Below, in pieces: positions 13,001-28,382 of a stretch of DNA of 64,000 nt. The DNA is from Toxoplasma gondii ME49 (lineage: Eukaryota; Apicomplexa; Conoidasida; Eucoccidiorida; Sarcocystidae). The position numbers were made by a program, and so were the translations under genes. The notes beneath the pieces are model-generated. The model ran no database searches and was not told the DNA's origin. It worked only from the letters and a program-made list of their open reading frames with translations. Within the stretch, counting starts at the first letter, position 1, and every line of letters begins with the position of its first letter. The stretch lies in the NCBI RefSeq assembly GCF_000006565.2, contig NC_031475.1, positions 4,106,522 through 4,170,521 of the forward strand. The letters run 5' to 3'.

Positions 13001-13450
13001 TCCTGGGGCGTCGCCGAGACCGCTGCTACCTTCACACGTCTCTCCCTCTCTCTCTCTGTTCATCGCGAGCTGCTCTGTGCGGCCTTCATGTTCTTCGACT
13101 GTTGAAGACGACCTCCGACGGCGAGTCCCGAAAGTCGACCACCGCATGCAGACGTTCCGCTTGTCAGAGTGGAGACTTTGTCAAAAGCATTTCTGTGTGA
13201 CGGACGGGATTTCCTCTAGAGTCTTCTGTTTTCAAGGTTTTCTCGGGCGTCGGCCTGCTTGTCTTCTGGCGTCTGGGCCGTCTTTTTTGTTTAAGTTTTG
13301 ACGCATTTTCCTCTCTGCGGACAACCGTCGAGTACCTCCGTCTTCGGCGGCTTCGGCGTCCGTCTTTCTGTCCTCCTCGTTCTCTTCCGCGTCCTTGCTC
13401 AAGTGTGTGAGCAACGCAAAACTCAACGTATCCCAAATTGACTCTCCACC

Positions 13451-17620
<4,170 letters not shown>

Positions 17621-18421
17621 CGCATGCACTCGCGAGTTCTTCTTCGCGGAGCGTTTGGTGAAAGAGAAAAAACCTCGCCGACAACGGGACAACGCAGACA
17701 GAAGAAAAACATGACAAGACAAAGAGCAAGGAAAACAGAAACAAAGGGCGACGCAGACAGAAGAACAGGCAAGGCGAAAAGATCCAAACGGAGAACAAAG
17801 GAGACAGCGACATGAAGATCGAGGATTTCTAAAGTCCAAAGACGCGCACAAGCGCCTGCAGAGAAGACGGGGAAAGAGACTTCTGTGCATTCACAGAAAG
17901 GCAGAAAGAGATGCATGCCCTTCACGCGAGGGAAAACAAGAAGGTTTCGCCTTCGAGGACGAACTTTTTTCCTTTTTCTCCTCGCGCAGACTCGTCATAG
18001 AAGCAACGCAGAAAACCCTGGACAAAAAAGCAGACAACTCGGACGCAGTTCTTTCGGAAATGCATAAATCTAAAGTGTATACACACGCGTGCATGGAAAC
18101 TCTCACTAGTGCATGCGTACCTGCATACATATACGCGTTTACGTATCTTATATGTATATATATATATATATTTGTGTGTGTGTGTGCTTTTGGAAGCTTG
18201 TGCGCCTTTAAGTATGCGCATTCGTGCATGTAAACCATTCCGTAGATGCATAAACAGAAGTCTCTTGTGAATGCGGGAGTACTGAGTTACTCTTTTACGC
18301 TCCAGTACACACACGCATTTATGTCGCAGTGGATTTTTATTCGAACTTCGAGGGGGGTTCCACGCAGAGACGCCTCTCAGCTTTTTGCTTCGGTTTCGAG
18401 CTCCGCGCTTTCTGCCTCTGC

Positions 18422-18435
18422 GGTGTACGTACACC
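18422..18435. repeat. Palindromic element GGTGTACGTACACC, first of a pair
   Basis: Fully self-complementary 14-mer. An identical copy starts 38 bases downstream, and both copies are followed by TC. Confidence 0.65.
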
Positions 18436-18459
18436 TCACAGTTCAGCCACAGTTTCTCG

Positions 18460-18473
18460 GGTGTACGTACACC
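18460..18473. repeat. Palindromic element GGTGTACGTACACC, second of a pair
   Basis: Identical to the copy at 18422. The two sit head-to-tail in a CAG/TTTC-rich context. Confidence 0.65.
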
Positions 18474-18850
18474 TCCGCTTCTCGGCCACCTTTGCAACAG
18501 AAACTGGAAATCTGAGACGAAACTGAGAAATGTTTTTTTCGTATCGAGGCCGAATTTGTCGAGTACATCTGAATTCCATCGTGTCTTTCCGTCGTTCTGT
18601 CCTCCGCGGCGCACGCCCCTGTCGTCTGAGTTTTACGTCTCCCGATGTTTTAAGTCAGACTTTCGTATTTCGTCTTTTTTCAAATCTGGAATGAAGACCC
18701 GCACCCTTTCTGCAGCCGCGCATGGGGCTTTTCCAATTCACAGTTCCTGCTTTCACTCTTCCGGTTGCCTCTCTGTCCCTCCCGCTTCGAGGAAGCCTGT
18801 CTCTTTCTCTGAGAACGTAAAATAGCCGCACCGATCACTACACACACAGC

Positions 18851-18950
18851 ATACATATATATACACTTGCGTAAATATATATATATATATGCATGTGTCT
18901 ACACACATATTTGTGTATATATGCATATATATATATATATATGTATAGAT
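18851..18950. repeat. (TA)n-rich tract
   Basis: Three TA runs separated by CACTTGCG and TGCATGTGTCTACACACA. Confidence 0.8.
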
Positions 18951-19591
18951 GTTGGTAAGTGTGCAGCTCCAGTCGATTGCCGACTCCATTCATGTTGTGT
19001 TGCATGCACAGCAATCGTGCATTTTTGTTTCGACGTACTTTTCGACAGTGATGTGAATCCTCGAGACTTACACGGAGAGGACCAGCCTTCCGCCCTCGGA
19101 TTCGTTCACACGGTGTGTCACCCAGAGTCGCGAACGCACGGATCTACACTCTGTCTCCATTTTTCTGACTGCATGTGAAAAGCTCGCTTCAGCTGGTGGA
19201 ACTCTGCGAAAGAGAAGACGCATCGCTGACGGTTGTCAACAGAAGCCTATTCGTTGGTGCATTCGAGAAGCGGCACATCGACAAAAAGTTGGCCGCATTT
19301 ACTCACGACTTGCTTAAGACACGCTCTGCGAATTTCTGCTGTCGCTCCTATTGAGTTTTCTACGGCTGCGTGCTCCGGACCCAGTGCATGGCTTTCTGCT
19401 GTCACTGGAATCAATGAGCGAAAATCGAATTCAGATGCTAGCGTGAGCAGGACCCCCGCCGGGTGGTCACGGCCCCCAGAAAACGAGAACGGAGACCCCG
19501 CCGTGTTTCTGCTTCAAAGGGGACGCGAAAGAAATGCACGAAAGCTCGGAAACAGAGTGACAGGCATTTACAGAAACCTGCACATGTTCGG

Positions 19592-19605
19592 AGTGTCCAT
19601 ACACC
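19592..19605. repeat. Palindrome-like element AGTGTCCATACACC
   Basis: Matches the RGTGTnnnTACACY consensus of the dispersed element. Confidence 0.5.
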
Positions 19606-20058
19606 CAAAAATCTCCCTCGAGGACAACTGGCTTACAAAGAGGCGACACACGGCAGGCCGCCTCCTTACGCAGCCATTAAAGAAAGAATGACATGCACGA
19701 ATGCAAATGCTACAGAGGCGCATACTTGCGCAGACAAACGTCTGTACGCTTAACATACACAACGGAAGACAACCTGTATGCAGCCACGAATATAAACTTA
19801 TATATATATATATAGATATAGATATGGATTTTTATAGATATGCAATAAAAAAACCCTATCATTCTTATCATATAAAATACTCAGGGAGTACGCAGTGTCT
19901 TTGGAGGAACAAACACACGTACATATCTGCAGTCGTTTCGTTTCTCGATTCACAAGTACGACCAGGAGAGAACAAAGATCAAGACTTGCGAGGTGCCTGT
20001 ACAGCTGCGACGAGCACCTCCGAAGTCCTTCGTCGAATCCGACATGAAGGAAACGAAC

Positions 20059-20072
20059 AGTGTACATACACC
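20059..20072. repeat. Palindrome-like element AGTGTACATACACC
   Basis: Lies just beyond the stop of the minus-strand hypothetical frame and matches the element consensus. Confidence 0.5.
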
Positions 20073-20121
20073 CTATCCTTGTTTTGTGTGTGTCTCGACC
20101 ATTCTCTCGGTTCCTTCTTCC

Positions 20122-23100
20122 TCATCTTTGCCACCGAGACGTGAGCAGAGTGAGAGCGGCGTCGGTTTCCGCGGCTTCCCAGAAGTTCACTGAGGCCTGA
20201 ATCCAGGCTTCGCTGCTTCTCCCTTTGGTTCGTTCTTCTCTGCCGCCTCGCGTCGCTCTCTCCCTTCTCTGTTCCAGAACTCGCTGAGCAGTTGCTCCCT
20301 GCCTGTCTGAACCTTCTGACGTTCTCTGTTCCGTTCTTCCAGCTTTCACTGGCCCATCGAGCCTTGACCTCTCCTCATCGTTTCGTCGGCTCTCCCAGAA
20401 CGCTTCCTCACAGCGCCTCTCGACTCCCCAGGTCGCCTCCTCGCACTCTATGAACTCCTCGCTCGTCTGCGGCGTCCGCTTCGCCTTCTGCTCTCCCCGG
20501 TCGCCGTCCACACCTGCCTCTTCTTCTTCTCTGCCTGCTCTCGCGCCTTCTGTGTCTTCTTCTCTCTCGAAGTCCGGGCCGTCTGCCTCGCCAGGAGTTG
20601 CTATGTCCTGCAGGAGACTGACTGTCTCGCGCAGAGCCGCCTCGCGCAACTCTTTGCGGATCGCCAGGGTGTGGGCGACGAGCTCCGGAAGCAGTCGACT
20701 TTTGTGCGCGGCGCAAGACTGCGTCGCGAGAGCTGGAAACGGCGAAAACGCAGCGGCAGAGCTGCGGGCGCAGCGAGACAGAGAGCAGAGCGTGGACGCG
20801 TGCGAAGGCGAGGCCTCCAGAGACGACACAGAAGACGTCGAAAGCGAGAGAGAAAATTCATTGTCTGTCGAAAACAAAGAAGACGCCGAAGACGACGCCT
20901 CCACCCTCCTCATCTGACGCACCAGCTTCTTCCACCGGCGCTTGCCTCCACCTCCTCGGCCGAGCAAGGCCGACAGACACATCTCTTCTTTTTCGCCTTC
21001 TTCCTCTTCGTCTTTCTCTCCTTCTTCCTCCTCTTCCTCTTCGTTCTCTCTCTCTTTACCTTTCTGTTTGTTGTCTTCCGCGGCGTCCGCCTCTCTCTTT
21101 CCTCCCTCCTCTTCGTCTTCTCTTTCTTCTCTCTTTTGCTCTCTGTCTGCCGTTGCTGGCCTGTCGTTGCCGTCGTTCTCGCGTCTTCTGGGTCCTTCAC
21201 CTTCGATTTCTTTCGCTTCTCTTCCGCGTGCGTTTCTCGCAGGCGCACCGCTCGGGGCTGTTTGGTCTACCGCGTTCAGCTCCGGAGTCTCGTTCTGCTC
21301 TTTCGCACAGTCCGAACGCGTTCCAGGCTCTGCACAGACAGCGGATTGCTCTGCGTGTCTCGTATCGAAGCTGCCGCAGTCCTTCGCAGGACAAGTACGA
21401 ACCTCAGACGAAGAGATCTCGACCGCCTTTCGCGCCTGCTCAGAAACAACAGGCAAGGAAGAGCCATGCGGCCCGACGCCGCCAGCTTCTCTGCTCGCGC
21501 CGGCTTGCAGTTTCGCTCTCTCCGGTCTCCCCCAACCTGCGCGCCCCCAGTCCCCGTCCCCCGCTGGTCGTTCAGGAGGAGGCGAAGGCGCGAGAGAGGA
21601 GCTCGAGAGAGACGGCGCTTGCATGTGAGAAGAAGAGGCCTTCGAAAGATTCAGAGAGACAGGAAGTGACGACAGACGAAGGGACGAAACGCAGGAGCAG
21701 GGAACAGAGGCAGAGAGCGCGGGAGAGACACCGGCCGAGTCGAGGGCCTGCTGAGCCTCTCGGGTGTCTCTACACCCGCCGCGGTCGCCCCCACTGTTTT
21801 GTTGAGACGCATCGGAAGAGCGAAAGGAAGAATCACGAAGAGGCGACCCAGAGGACGCGTGGAGGAGACAGGAAGAAGACGCCTGAGATGAACAGGACTG
21901 TAGCAAAGAGCGCGACGACGAGGAGCACGAACTCGCAGTGTCTGGAGTGAAAACGCCGGGAACCGTGGAGAGCGAAGAGTCCGAGCATCTGCAGGAGCGC
22001 GGCGTGGAACTGAAGGGAGAGGCGCATTCAGAGAACGAGACAGCTGGCGAAGAAGAACAAGGAAGTTCGCTCGCGTTCAAATGGGACAGAGACTCTGGAG
22101 GAGTCCGAGGAGCAGGTACGTGGAAGAAAGGAGGCGAAAGACCTGAAGCATGAGGAGGACGGCCCGTGGGCGGAGTCTGGTGACTGACGGAGAAAGACTT
22201 CTCGCTGCACCGCAAATTGTTCAACCATGACGGACGTTGCTTCACTCGATGCATGACATGCAGGACTCCAGCGGTGTCTTCTCGGTGTCTCTCCTCCTCG
22301 CCTTGATCTCTTTCTTGAACAGGTTCGACCAGCCAAGGAGGCACCCGCGCGCTCCCGCAAGAAGCCGAGAAAAAAGCGTTCTCGCCGTCCCTCTGACTCC
22401 GCGACCCCACATCTCCGGTCTGCGGACGGAGGTGTACATACACCTCAGAGGGCCCCACGCAGTTCGCCTCCGCTTGTCTGTTCCGACTGTTCCCGGATGG
22501 CTCTTCAGCCTCGTACACGTTTATTTGCGGACAGCGAGGATCGGGAAACTTCGAGGGCAAGAAACAGCGCGGCGAGCTTTGTGTGGTGTGCTCTACCATT
22601 TGCCTTTCTCTTCTCTCGTTCGAAGTCTCCACGGCTGTCCAGCTCAACGCGCATCCGCATCCCCGTTCTCGGCCGCCTGCGTCGAGTTCTCTCCCCCGCG
22701 GCCTCTGCCTGTGCATCTGTCCGAAGTGTCTGTACACTGCGTCTCTGCTTCCCAGAGTTCGCCTGGCCTCTCGCCTTTCCTCGCTGTCTCCTGGCCTTTC
22801 CTCGCTTTCTCCTGGCCCTTCCTTCCACCTGTCTCCTCTGACTCCTTGGATCGGCGCAGCCTCGGAAGACGCGCGCGAATGCGCCTCTCGACTTCGCCAG
22901 CAAGCGAACGGTGGAGAGGTTCCAGCCAACTTGTGGTTGCTCCGATCGAAAGAGCGCGTCTTCTCGTCTGAGAAAAGGCTCTTGTCCGCCGCGCGCGTGT
23001 GTCTCTCTTTTGCCGCAGACGGACGCCGAACGCAGGCGCAGAGAGGCGAGGGAAGCGGAGACAGAGGCGAGGAGAAGGAAGCGACCGAAGAAAGGAGTTT

Positions 23101-23373
23101 CCGGTGCGCGTTCGTCCGCGCCTGAGAGAGGCCCTCAGAGGTTGCCACGGAGAGCGAGGGGGAGGGAAGAACGAAGGACGAGAGAGGAGACAGAGTCGCG
23201 GCGGAGGCGAAGGAGGGAGAGAATGGCGAAGACGCCGGAGAGAAAGACGAAGAGGAAGAAGAACATGACGCGGGAGACAGCAGGATGTACGTCGGGACCG
23301 CATCCGAGGTCAGCTGCGCCGGCGAGACCGAGCGAGTGTCGGAAGAGACGCGCGGAAACGGAAGCTCTTGCAT
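20122..23373 (-). CDS. Hypothetical low-complexity protein, 1083 codons, single open frame
   Basis: A 3.2-kb uninterrupted minus-strand frame beginning MQELPFPRVSSDTR and ending SRWQR. No known domain is recognised. Composition is Ser/Pro-rich at the N-terminus (about 1-120), Arg/Glu-rich, then Ser/Cys-rich (about 440-640), then strongly acidic Glu/Lys (about 770-860). A more ordered, helix-like patch follows around 930-970 (RLLPELVAHTLAIRKELREA) and an Arg/Glu-rich tail completes it. There is no signal peptide or membrane segment. Length and sustained bias argue for real coding, but three GGTGTnnnTACACC elements lie inside it and neither the start nor splicing at either end can be verified. 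It is divergent from the CS-domain gene and convergent with Rab4. It could be one exon of a larger gene. Confidence 0.55.
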   Translation of the reverse strand: MQELPFPRVSSDTRSVSPAQLTSDAVPTYILLSPASCSSSSSSFSPASSPFSPSFASAATLSPLSSFVLPSPSLSVATSEGLSQARTNAHRKLLSSVASFSSPLSPLPSPLCACVRRPSAAKERHTRAADKSLFSDEKTRSFDRSNHKLAGTSPPFACWRSREAHSRASSEAAPIQGVRGDRWKEGPGESEERPGDSEERREARRTLGSRDAVYRHFGQMHRQRPRGRELDAGGRERGCGCALSWTAVETSNERRERQMVEHTTQSSPRCFLPSKFPDPRCPQINVYEAEEPSGNSRNRQAEANCVGPSEVYVHLRPQTGDVGSRSQRDGENAFFSASCGSARVPPWLVEPVQERDQGEEERHREDTAGVLHVMHRVKQRPSWLNNLRCSEKSFSVSHQTPPTGRPPHASGLSPPFFHVPAPRTPPESLSHLNASELPCSSSPAVSFSECASPFSSTPRSCRCSDSSLSTVPGVFTPDTASSCSSSSRSLLQSCSSQASSSCLLHASSGSPLRDSSFRSSDASQQNSGGDRGGCRDTREAQQALDSAGVSPALSASVPCSCVSSLRLSSLPVSLNLSKASSSHMQAPSLSSSSLAPSPPPERPAGDGDWGRAGWGRPERAKLQAGASREAGGVGPHGSSLPVVSEQARKAVEISSSEVRTCPAKDCGSFDTRHAEQSAVCAEPGTRSDCAKEQNETPELNAVDQTAPSGAPARNARGREAKEIEGEGPRRRENDGNDRPATADREQKREEREDEEEGGKREADAAEDNKQKGKERENEEEEEEEGEKDEEEEGEKEEMCLSALLGRGGGGKRRWKKLVRQMRRVEASSSASSLFSTDNEFSLSLSTSSVSSLEASPSHASTLCSLSRCARSSAAAFSPFPALATQSCAAHKSRLLPELVAHTLAIRKELREAALRETVSLLQDIATPGEADGPDFEREEDTEGARAGREEEEAGVDGDRGEQKAKRTPQTSEEFIECEEATWGVERRCEEAFWESRRNDEERSRLDGPVKAGRTEQRTSEGSDRQGATAQRVLEQRRERATRGGREERTKGRSSEAWIQASVNFWEAAETDAALTLLTSRWQR
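21763..21776. repeat. Palindromic element GGTGTCTCTACACC
   Basis: Extends to GGGTGTCTCTACACCC at 21762-21777. It sits inside the minus-strand hypothetical frame, where it encodes part of GGCRDT. Confidence 0.6.
22431..22444. repeat. Palindromic element GGTGTACATACACC
   Basis: Inside the minus-strand hypothetical frame, encoding VYVH. Confidence 0.6.
22725..22738. repeat. Palindromic element AGTGTCTGTACACT
   Basis: Perfectly symmetric arms AGTGT and ACACT, with A/T outer bases in place of G/C. Inside the minus-strand hypothetical frame, encoding AVYRH. Confidence 0.55.
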
Positions 23374-24519
23374 GGTGTACGCTGGGAGAGAGCGAAGAAA
23401 AAGACGCCCTGCACGGAGACTTCAGGGGAGAGATTTTGAACGATTTGGACTCCGACGACAGAGAGACCGAGCGTCTGTGTACATCCACCTGCTTCATGAA
23501 AAGGAAAGGGCTAGAGAAGACGCCTGCTTGCAGCGGATTCGCAGACCTCACAGCAGACCGGACCAGCTGTCGAGCTGCGAAGGCGGCGACATACTCGCGA
23601 CGAAGTCGGAGAAAAAGCTTCTCAGAAAGAAAGAGCAAGAAAGACACTGTCAGTCTCCTCGCTTCTGGCAAATTTTTTCTCTTTTCCGGACTGTCGAGCC
23701 ACAAAAAGTATCACCGTGCTCGTCTCTGGGCGTTCCTCGCCACCGGCGACCCGCACTGTGTCCGGTGTCGGTGCACAGAGACGTTTTAAAGAATCAGATA
23801 AAAGACAAGACATATGCGCCTCAGCCAGAAGACTCCTCCGCCTCTCCACCGCTTCTCTTTTTCCTTCGCTTTTTCGCGAGCGGTTCTGCGCGGTTCTTCT
23901 GTGTTTCTCCTCCCTTCTTCTGTCTTTTTTTTTCGCGTCCCTGTCCTGCACACACACTCTGCCGAGCGCCTGCTTGACAGCCGGGACTCCGAAACAGAGA
24001 GACTGAATCGTGTCTGTCGACGAAAAGAAAACTCGGACGCGACAGCGACGAGGTCCTCTGAGAAAAGACAAGATACGCGCGTGCATCTGACCCTCCCAGA
24101 CAGAATCGGGCATGCATCCAGGGTGGTCAGGGGGGTGGTATGTTTGCGACGGAGACAGAGCGCGTTACCGACAGCATGGCGGAACAGTCTCCCTCCAACA
24201 AAGAAAGGAAGAATGCATCTCGGGTGTCGCCGCTAAAAGGAACGCGCAGTTGCCTCGGCTGTTTGCTGAGGGGAGACTCGCTGAAAACAAAAACAGGCTG
24301 AATTGGAAGAAACTGTCGACGTCGTCCATGCCTTCGAAACTCACCGCTCTTGCCGAAGTGGAAACTTTCACACAAACGTTCATCTGCTTTCCTCCGTGTC
24401 AACATTGCTTTCCGTCTCTAAATACACCCTCTCGAGACTCCGCACTCACGCTTCCTCTCGTTGCCCGTAGGAACACCGTAAACGTTAAACAGATATACGT
24501 ACGAGCACGGAAACGGGAT

Positions 24520-24526
24520 ACGCATG

Positions 24527-24567
<41 letters not shown>

Positions 24568-24570
24568 CAT
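24520..24570. repeat. (TA)n tract
   Basis: Two TA runs interrupted by one ACA, between GCATGA and CATCTAG. Confidence 0.8.
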
Positions 24571-24640
24571 CTAGTTCTAGTTACCTATATGCCTGTACAT
24601 ACATGCATACATACACATATAAATGTACATATATGTATCT

Positions 24641-24696
24641 ATATCTATCTATCTATATCTATCTATCTATATCTATCTATCTATATCTATCTATCT
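24641..24696. repeat. Four tandem copies of a 14-bp unit ATATCTATCTATCT
   Basis: Units at 24641, 24655, 24669 and 24683 are identical. A TA run follows. This is a compound microsatellite and a likely length polymorphism. Confidence 0.9.
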
Positions 24697-27111
24697 ATAT
24701 ATATATGTGTATAAGTATAGGTAGTGAAGGTATGAGGATTCGTACGCCACAAGGGTGTTGTCAGAGGAGATGTTTACCACCCATTTTGAGTCACATCTGA
24801 CGGCTGTACAGCTGCATAATCAAGTCTGCTCGCATGATTTGCATGTATGGGAGCGCGCTGAGAGACCGTAGGGGGTCGGACCGCCGAATTGACGAATTAC
24901 GAAGTTATAACTCAGAAGGGTTTCCTCTGACGGTGCGAAGTTTCGCTGAATTTCGTTGAAGCTCGTGACTTTCCGGTGACCTTCGAGACGAAGAAACGAG
25001 AGTTTTCGCACCTCGCCGAAAACATGCGGATTTTCCTTCTTTACAGAGTGCCTTTGTGCGAAGATCTTTTTGTGGAGAGTTCGAATATTTATGGTTTAAC
25101 TGTTCATGCATTCGTGGGCATCGTTGTTTTCCCCCTTCGGAACTCGCAGCAGCCTAGCGCGACATGGCTGCATGAGATGAGGCGAGAGGAAGTTCTTTGA
25201 GAGAGCTCAACAGAGGAGAACTTTTCCCTCTCTGAGTCTTTCTTCGTGTCTTCACAAGAGTTTTCACACGAGGGTAAACAGGGAAGGCCGATGACAGAGA
25301 AGACAGGATCTTCGACGAGAGCAGAAGACATTCTGGTCTTTGTGTCGAAAGAACAGACGCTCTCAGACCACTGCAGTTCTTTTAAAGTGTGTTTCGCAAC
25401 TTTTCGGAGTGGAAGTCACGTCTGTTCTTCTTCTGTTGTTTTGATTCGAGAAGCCCTGTGAAGCCTTTTTTGACGAGAAACTCCTCCAGCAGTGTACTTT
25501 CACAGGCTTGGGATCAGAGCTGAATGTACACAGACTAGGAAGGCGGGAGGTTTTCAAGTTGAAAGATGAATTCCGATCCAGGACTTGTTGAAATATAAAG
25601 TGGAAGGGCAACTGTCGGGAGTACTCCTTTATTCCAGCCGAAGCACAGAAGCGCGACCGGAGTGGAGAGACGAGGACTCGCCTACGGCGAAGCTCACGGA
25701 ACAGCTCTGCTTTTCTCCTTTTCTGGAGTCCGTACAGATGCCTGTGAAACGTCATCACAACTTTTTCTTGACAGGGTATCTCGTTGTTCGCCGCTCTTCC
25801 CCTCAAGCTCTCCACGCTTGTTCCTCCCAGCCAGGTCCTTCTGTGTTTCTCTCGTACTCTCCTATTCAGTCACCCTGTGAAACTGTTTCTCGACACGGAG
25901 AAGCGTCGCTGCCAAGTGACAAAGAGGATTCGTTGACTTTCTCCTCGTATTGCCGCTGCACAGGAGAAACCGACTGTGAGGACCATTTCCAGCGAGAAAA
26001 CTGGGGAATTTCTGCGCGTTCTGGACCCGCAGTCTCCAGCGAGCATAGCGCAATTTGGTTGCACACCTCTTCTTGTTCGTGGTGAACTTGTTCTTTTTCT
26101 CGTTTTTCTCGTCCTCCCGTCTCAACAGCGACGCTGTAAATTGGAGGTCCACAGGCTTCCTGGCTGGCGCGACACAGTGGCTCTTGCCTGGGACTTCTGC
26201 GCTTTCTGCGGGGAAATTGCTTCCTTCTTCTTCGAGAAAGGGCGCGGCTCGTTTCGTTCATTGCCTCGAAAACAGAAAGCGTTTAACGCGAAAAAAAGAG
26301 GAGGAGAGAGTCGTTGAACTGCTGCATCTGCGGCCTTTCTCTCGAGAGGGTCACACACGCACAGCGAGACGCTGAATCGCTGTCGTTTGAGACAAGCGAG
26401 GATGAACTTTCAATTGCTTCTTTCCCCCGGACTCTGCGATTTCTTTCTTTTTGCGGCACAGTCACCTGAGAAAGTCGAGAAGAAAGCCACTGCCACCTTG
26501 AAAAACGTCTCTGTTTTCCGTTACAGAGAATCGATTTCTCTCTGCTGGCTGTGTCGCTCTTTTCGCATGCTCAACCTGCTTTCCCCGCGGTTTCCCCCTT
26601 GCCGTATTGCGACAGTTTTCTTCTTCTTTCTTCGTCTTTCTTCGTCTTTCTTCTTCTTTTCCTCCTCCTTTCCGTCTTGTGTCTGCTCTTCGAGAGGAAA
26701 TAACTCGAAAGAAAGCGCTGGGCCTCTTCTTCGCTGCTTTTTTTCTCTGGTCGTCTTTCTTTTCTCCAGATCCTGTCTCCGCTCGTTTCTCCTGACACAC
26801 ATCTCTCCTGCTTTTTCTCTCCCTACTCTCTCTCCCAATATATATATATGTAAACGCATATATCTCCTCCGGCTTTTCTTCCTCCTCTGTTTCGGCTCTC
26901 TCCTTCCTCTCCTTTCTTGCTTCTTCTTCTCCTCTGTCTGTTTCCGAAACTCGTACTCAACTTATCGCTGTTGGCGTCTGCTTCCTCTTCTTCCTCTTTT
27001 CGTCCCGCCTCTCCCCTCGCCTTCTGTCTTGTCTCCTGTCTCGTTTTCTGTCTCGTCTTCTTCGTTTTCTTGCCCTTTTTTCTGGCCTTCTTGGAGGCCA
27101 CAGCAGACAAG

Positions 27112-28347
27112 ATGGTGGACTACTCAAAGTGGGAACGGCTGCAGGTTTCTTCTTCCGACGAAGAAGAAGTTGGAGGGAAGCCGCGCGTCCGTCGTTTCGA
27201 GGAGAAGCAGCGTGTGACGGTCGGCCCAGAGGGCGTCTTCATCGAGGGCAAAGAGGACTCCAAAGTCGAGGAACTGGGCGATGCAGAAGACGCATGGACA
27301 GAAGAGATGGACGCAGGCGACGGAGACACCGCAGCAGAAGAAGCGTTCGAAGACGCCCACGAATGGCCGCGGTGCGGCTTCCTTCCGTCCGCGAGCTTCG
27401 CCTCCCCGAGCGGCGAGGAGCCTCAACGCAAAGGCCTGGGGAGCCGCGCGCCCCCCTCGGCATCTTCGTCTGCTTCGGCTGTCTCCTCACCTCAGCAGAA
27501 GCGCGAAGACGAGGCGCTGTTGATTCGGAACGGCGGCGTCGTGGAGGGCCGATACTGGTGGAGTCAGACGCAACATGAAGTGACGGTGGACGTGAGACTG
27601 CCAGAAGGCGTTCGCGCGAAGGAGGTGAAAGTCGACATCCACGAAGACGGCTTGACCTGCCAGTGCCGCGGCGCGCCGGTGCTTCAGGGCGCGTTTCCCC
27701 ACAAAGTCGAGGCCGACGAAGAATTGTGGTTCTGGGAGCTCCTCGAAAAGAAGGTGAACTGGCGGCGGCTCGCGCAACTCGCCAAAGATGTCAACGGGCA
27801 AAGCGAGGAGAGAACGCCAGCGACCGACGGAACCGGAGCCGGAGCCGACGCTTGTCCGACGCCAGAGTCTCGCGCCGCCGACCAGACGGAGAAGGAAGCG
27901 CAAAACCTCACAGAAACAGAGGGAGAAGCCGCTGGAGAAGGACAGGAGGAAGTCGCTGTGTTTCTGGAGATAAACTTGAGAAAGAAACCGGAAGTCGCCG
28001 GAACCTATGTTTGGTGGAACTGCGTCGTCAAGGTATACTCAGGGACCAGTATTCTTCGATGGCCGCTCCAAACAACACTGTCTGCCTCAGTGAAACTCAC
28101 CAGTCGACGCATGTCTGCGCAGACTCCGATAAAAAAATGTCTTTTCCTGTCGAAACGTTACCAGGCGTTTTCATCCCCATATGCGCTTCCACGTCAACGC
28201 GACAGCAAAAGACCCACCTGTCTCGCCTTCTGCATGCACGCATATTCACTGCACATACGCATTTACATATACATATATTTATATACATATATTTATATAC
28301 ACATCTTTATATACATATATTTATATACATATTTGTATAGACATATT

Positions 28348-28382
<35 letters not shown>

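Larger units (their letters stand above)
8766..13450. other. Spacer: 3' end of eIF4G gene and 5' flank of Rab4 gene
   Basis: No recognised gene. The left part contains a 27-bp duplication just after the stop, a TA tract at 9141-9216 and an A/G-rich stretch suited to a 3' untranslated region. Two copies of a GGTGTnnnTACAC palindrome lie at 9674 and 10062. A protein-like open frame at 10063-10590 (plus) lacks an ATG until 10261 and shows no family motif. From about 11700 to 13440 the plus strand is strongly pyrimidine-rich, typical of a promoter or leader in this kind of genome, and leads into the Rab4 start. Confidence 0.45.
17621..20121. other. Spacer between convergent Rab4 and the minus-strand hypothetical gene
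   Basis: No recognised gene. Convergent 3' ends are expected here. An A/G-rich stretch with many AGACAG and AAAGAG words (17640-17830) follows the Rab4 stop. TA runs lie at 18145-18175, 18851-18950 and 19797-19830. Palindromic GGTGTnnnTACACC elements occur at 18422, 18460, 19592 and 20059, which is dense for a region that should not be a promoter. Confidence 0.45.
23374..27111. other. Divergent spacer between the hypothetical gene (-) and CS-domain gene (+)
   Basis: Probably holds both promoters. No gene recognised; open frames are short and without motifs. Contents seen: a TA tract at 24520-24570, four exact 14-bp TATC units at 24641-24696, and a pyrimidine-rich leader from about 26580 to 27100 that is open in frame with the CS-domain protein but codes only Phe/Leu/Ser. 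A short TA run lies at 26836-26850. Confidence 0.45.

Noticed and set aside
26917..27111. N-terminal hydrophobic extension of the CS-domain protein
   Set aside because: In-frame translation of a pyrimidine-rich leader; the protein has a good start at 27112 and no reason to be secreted.
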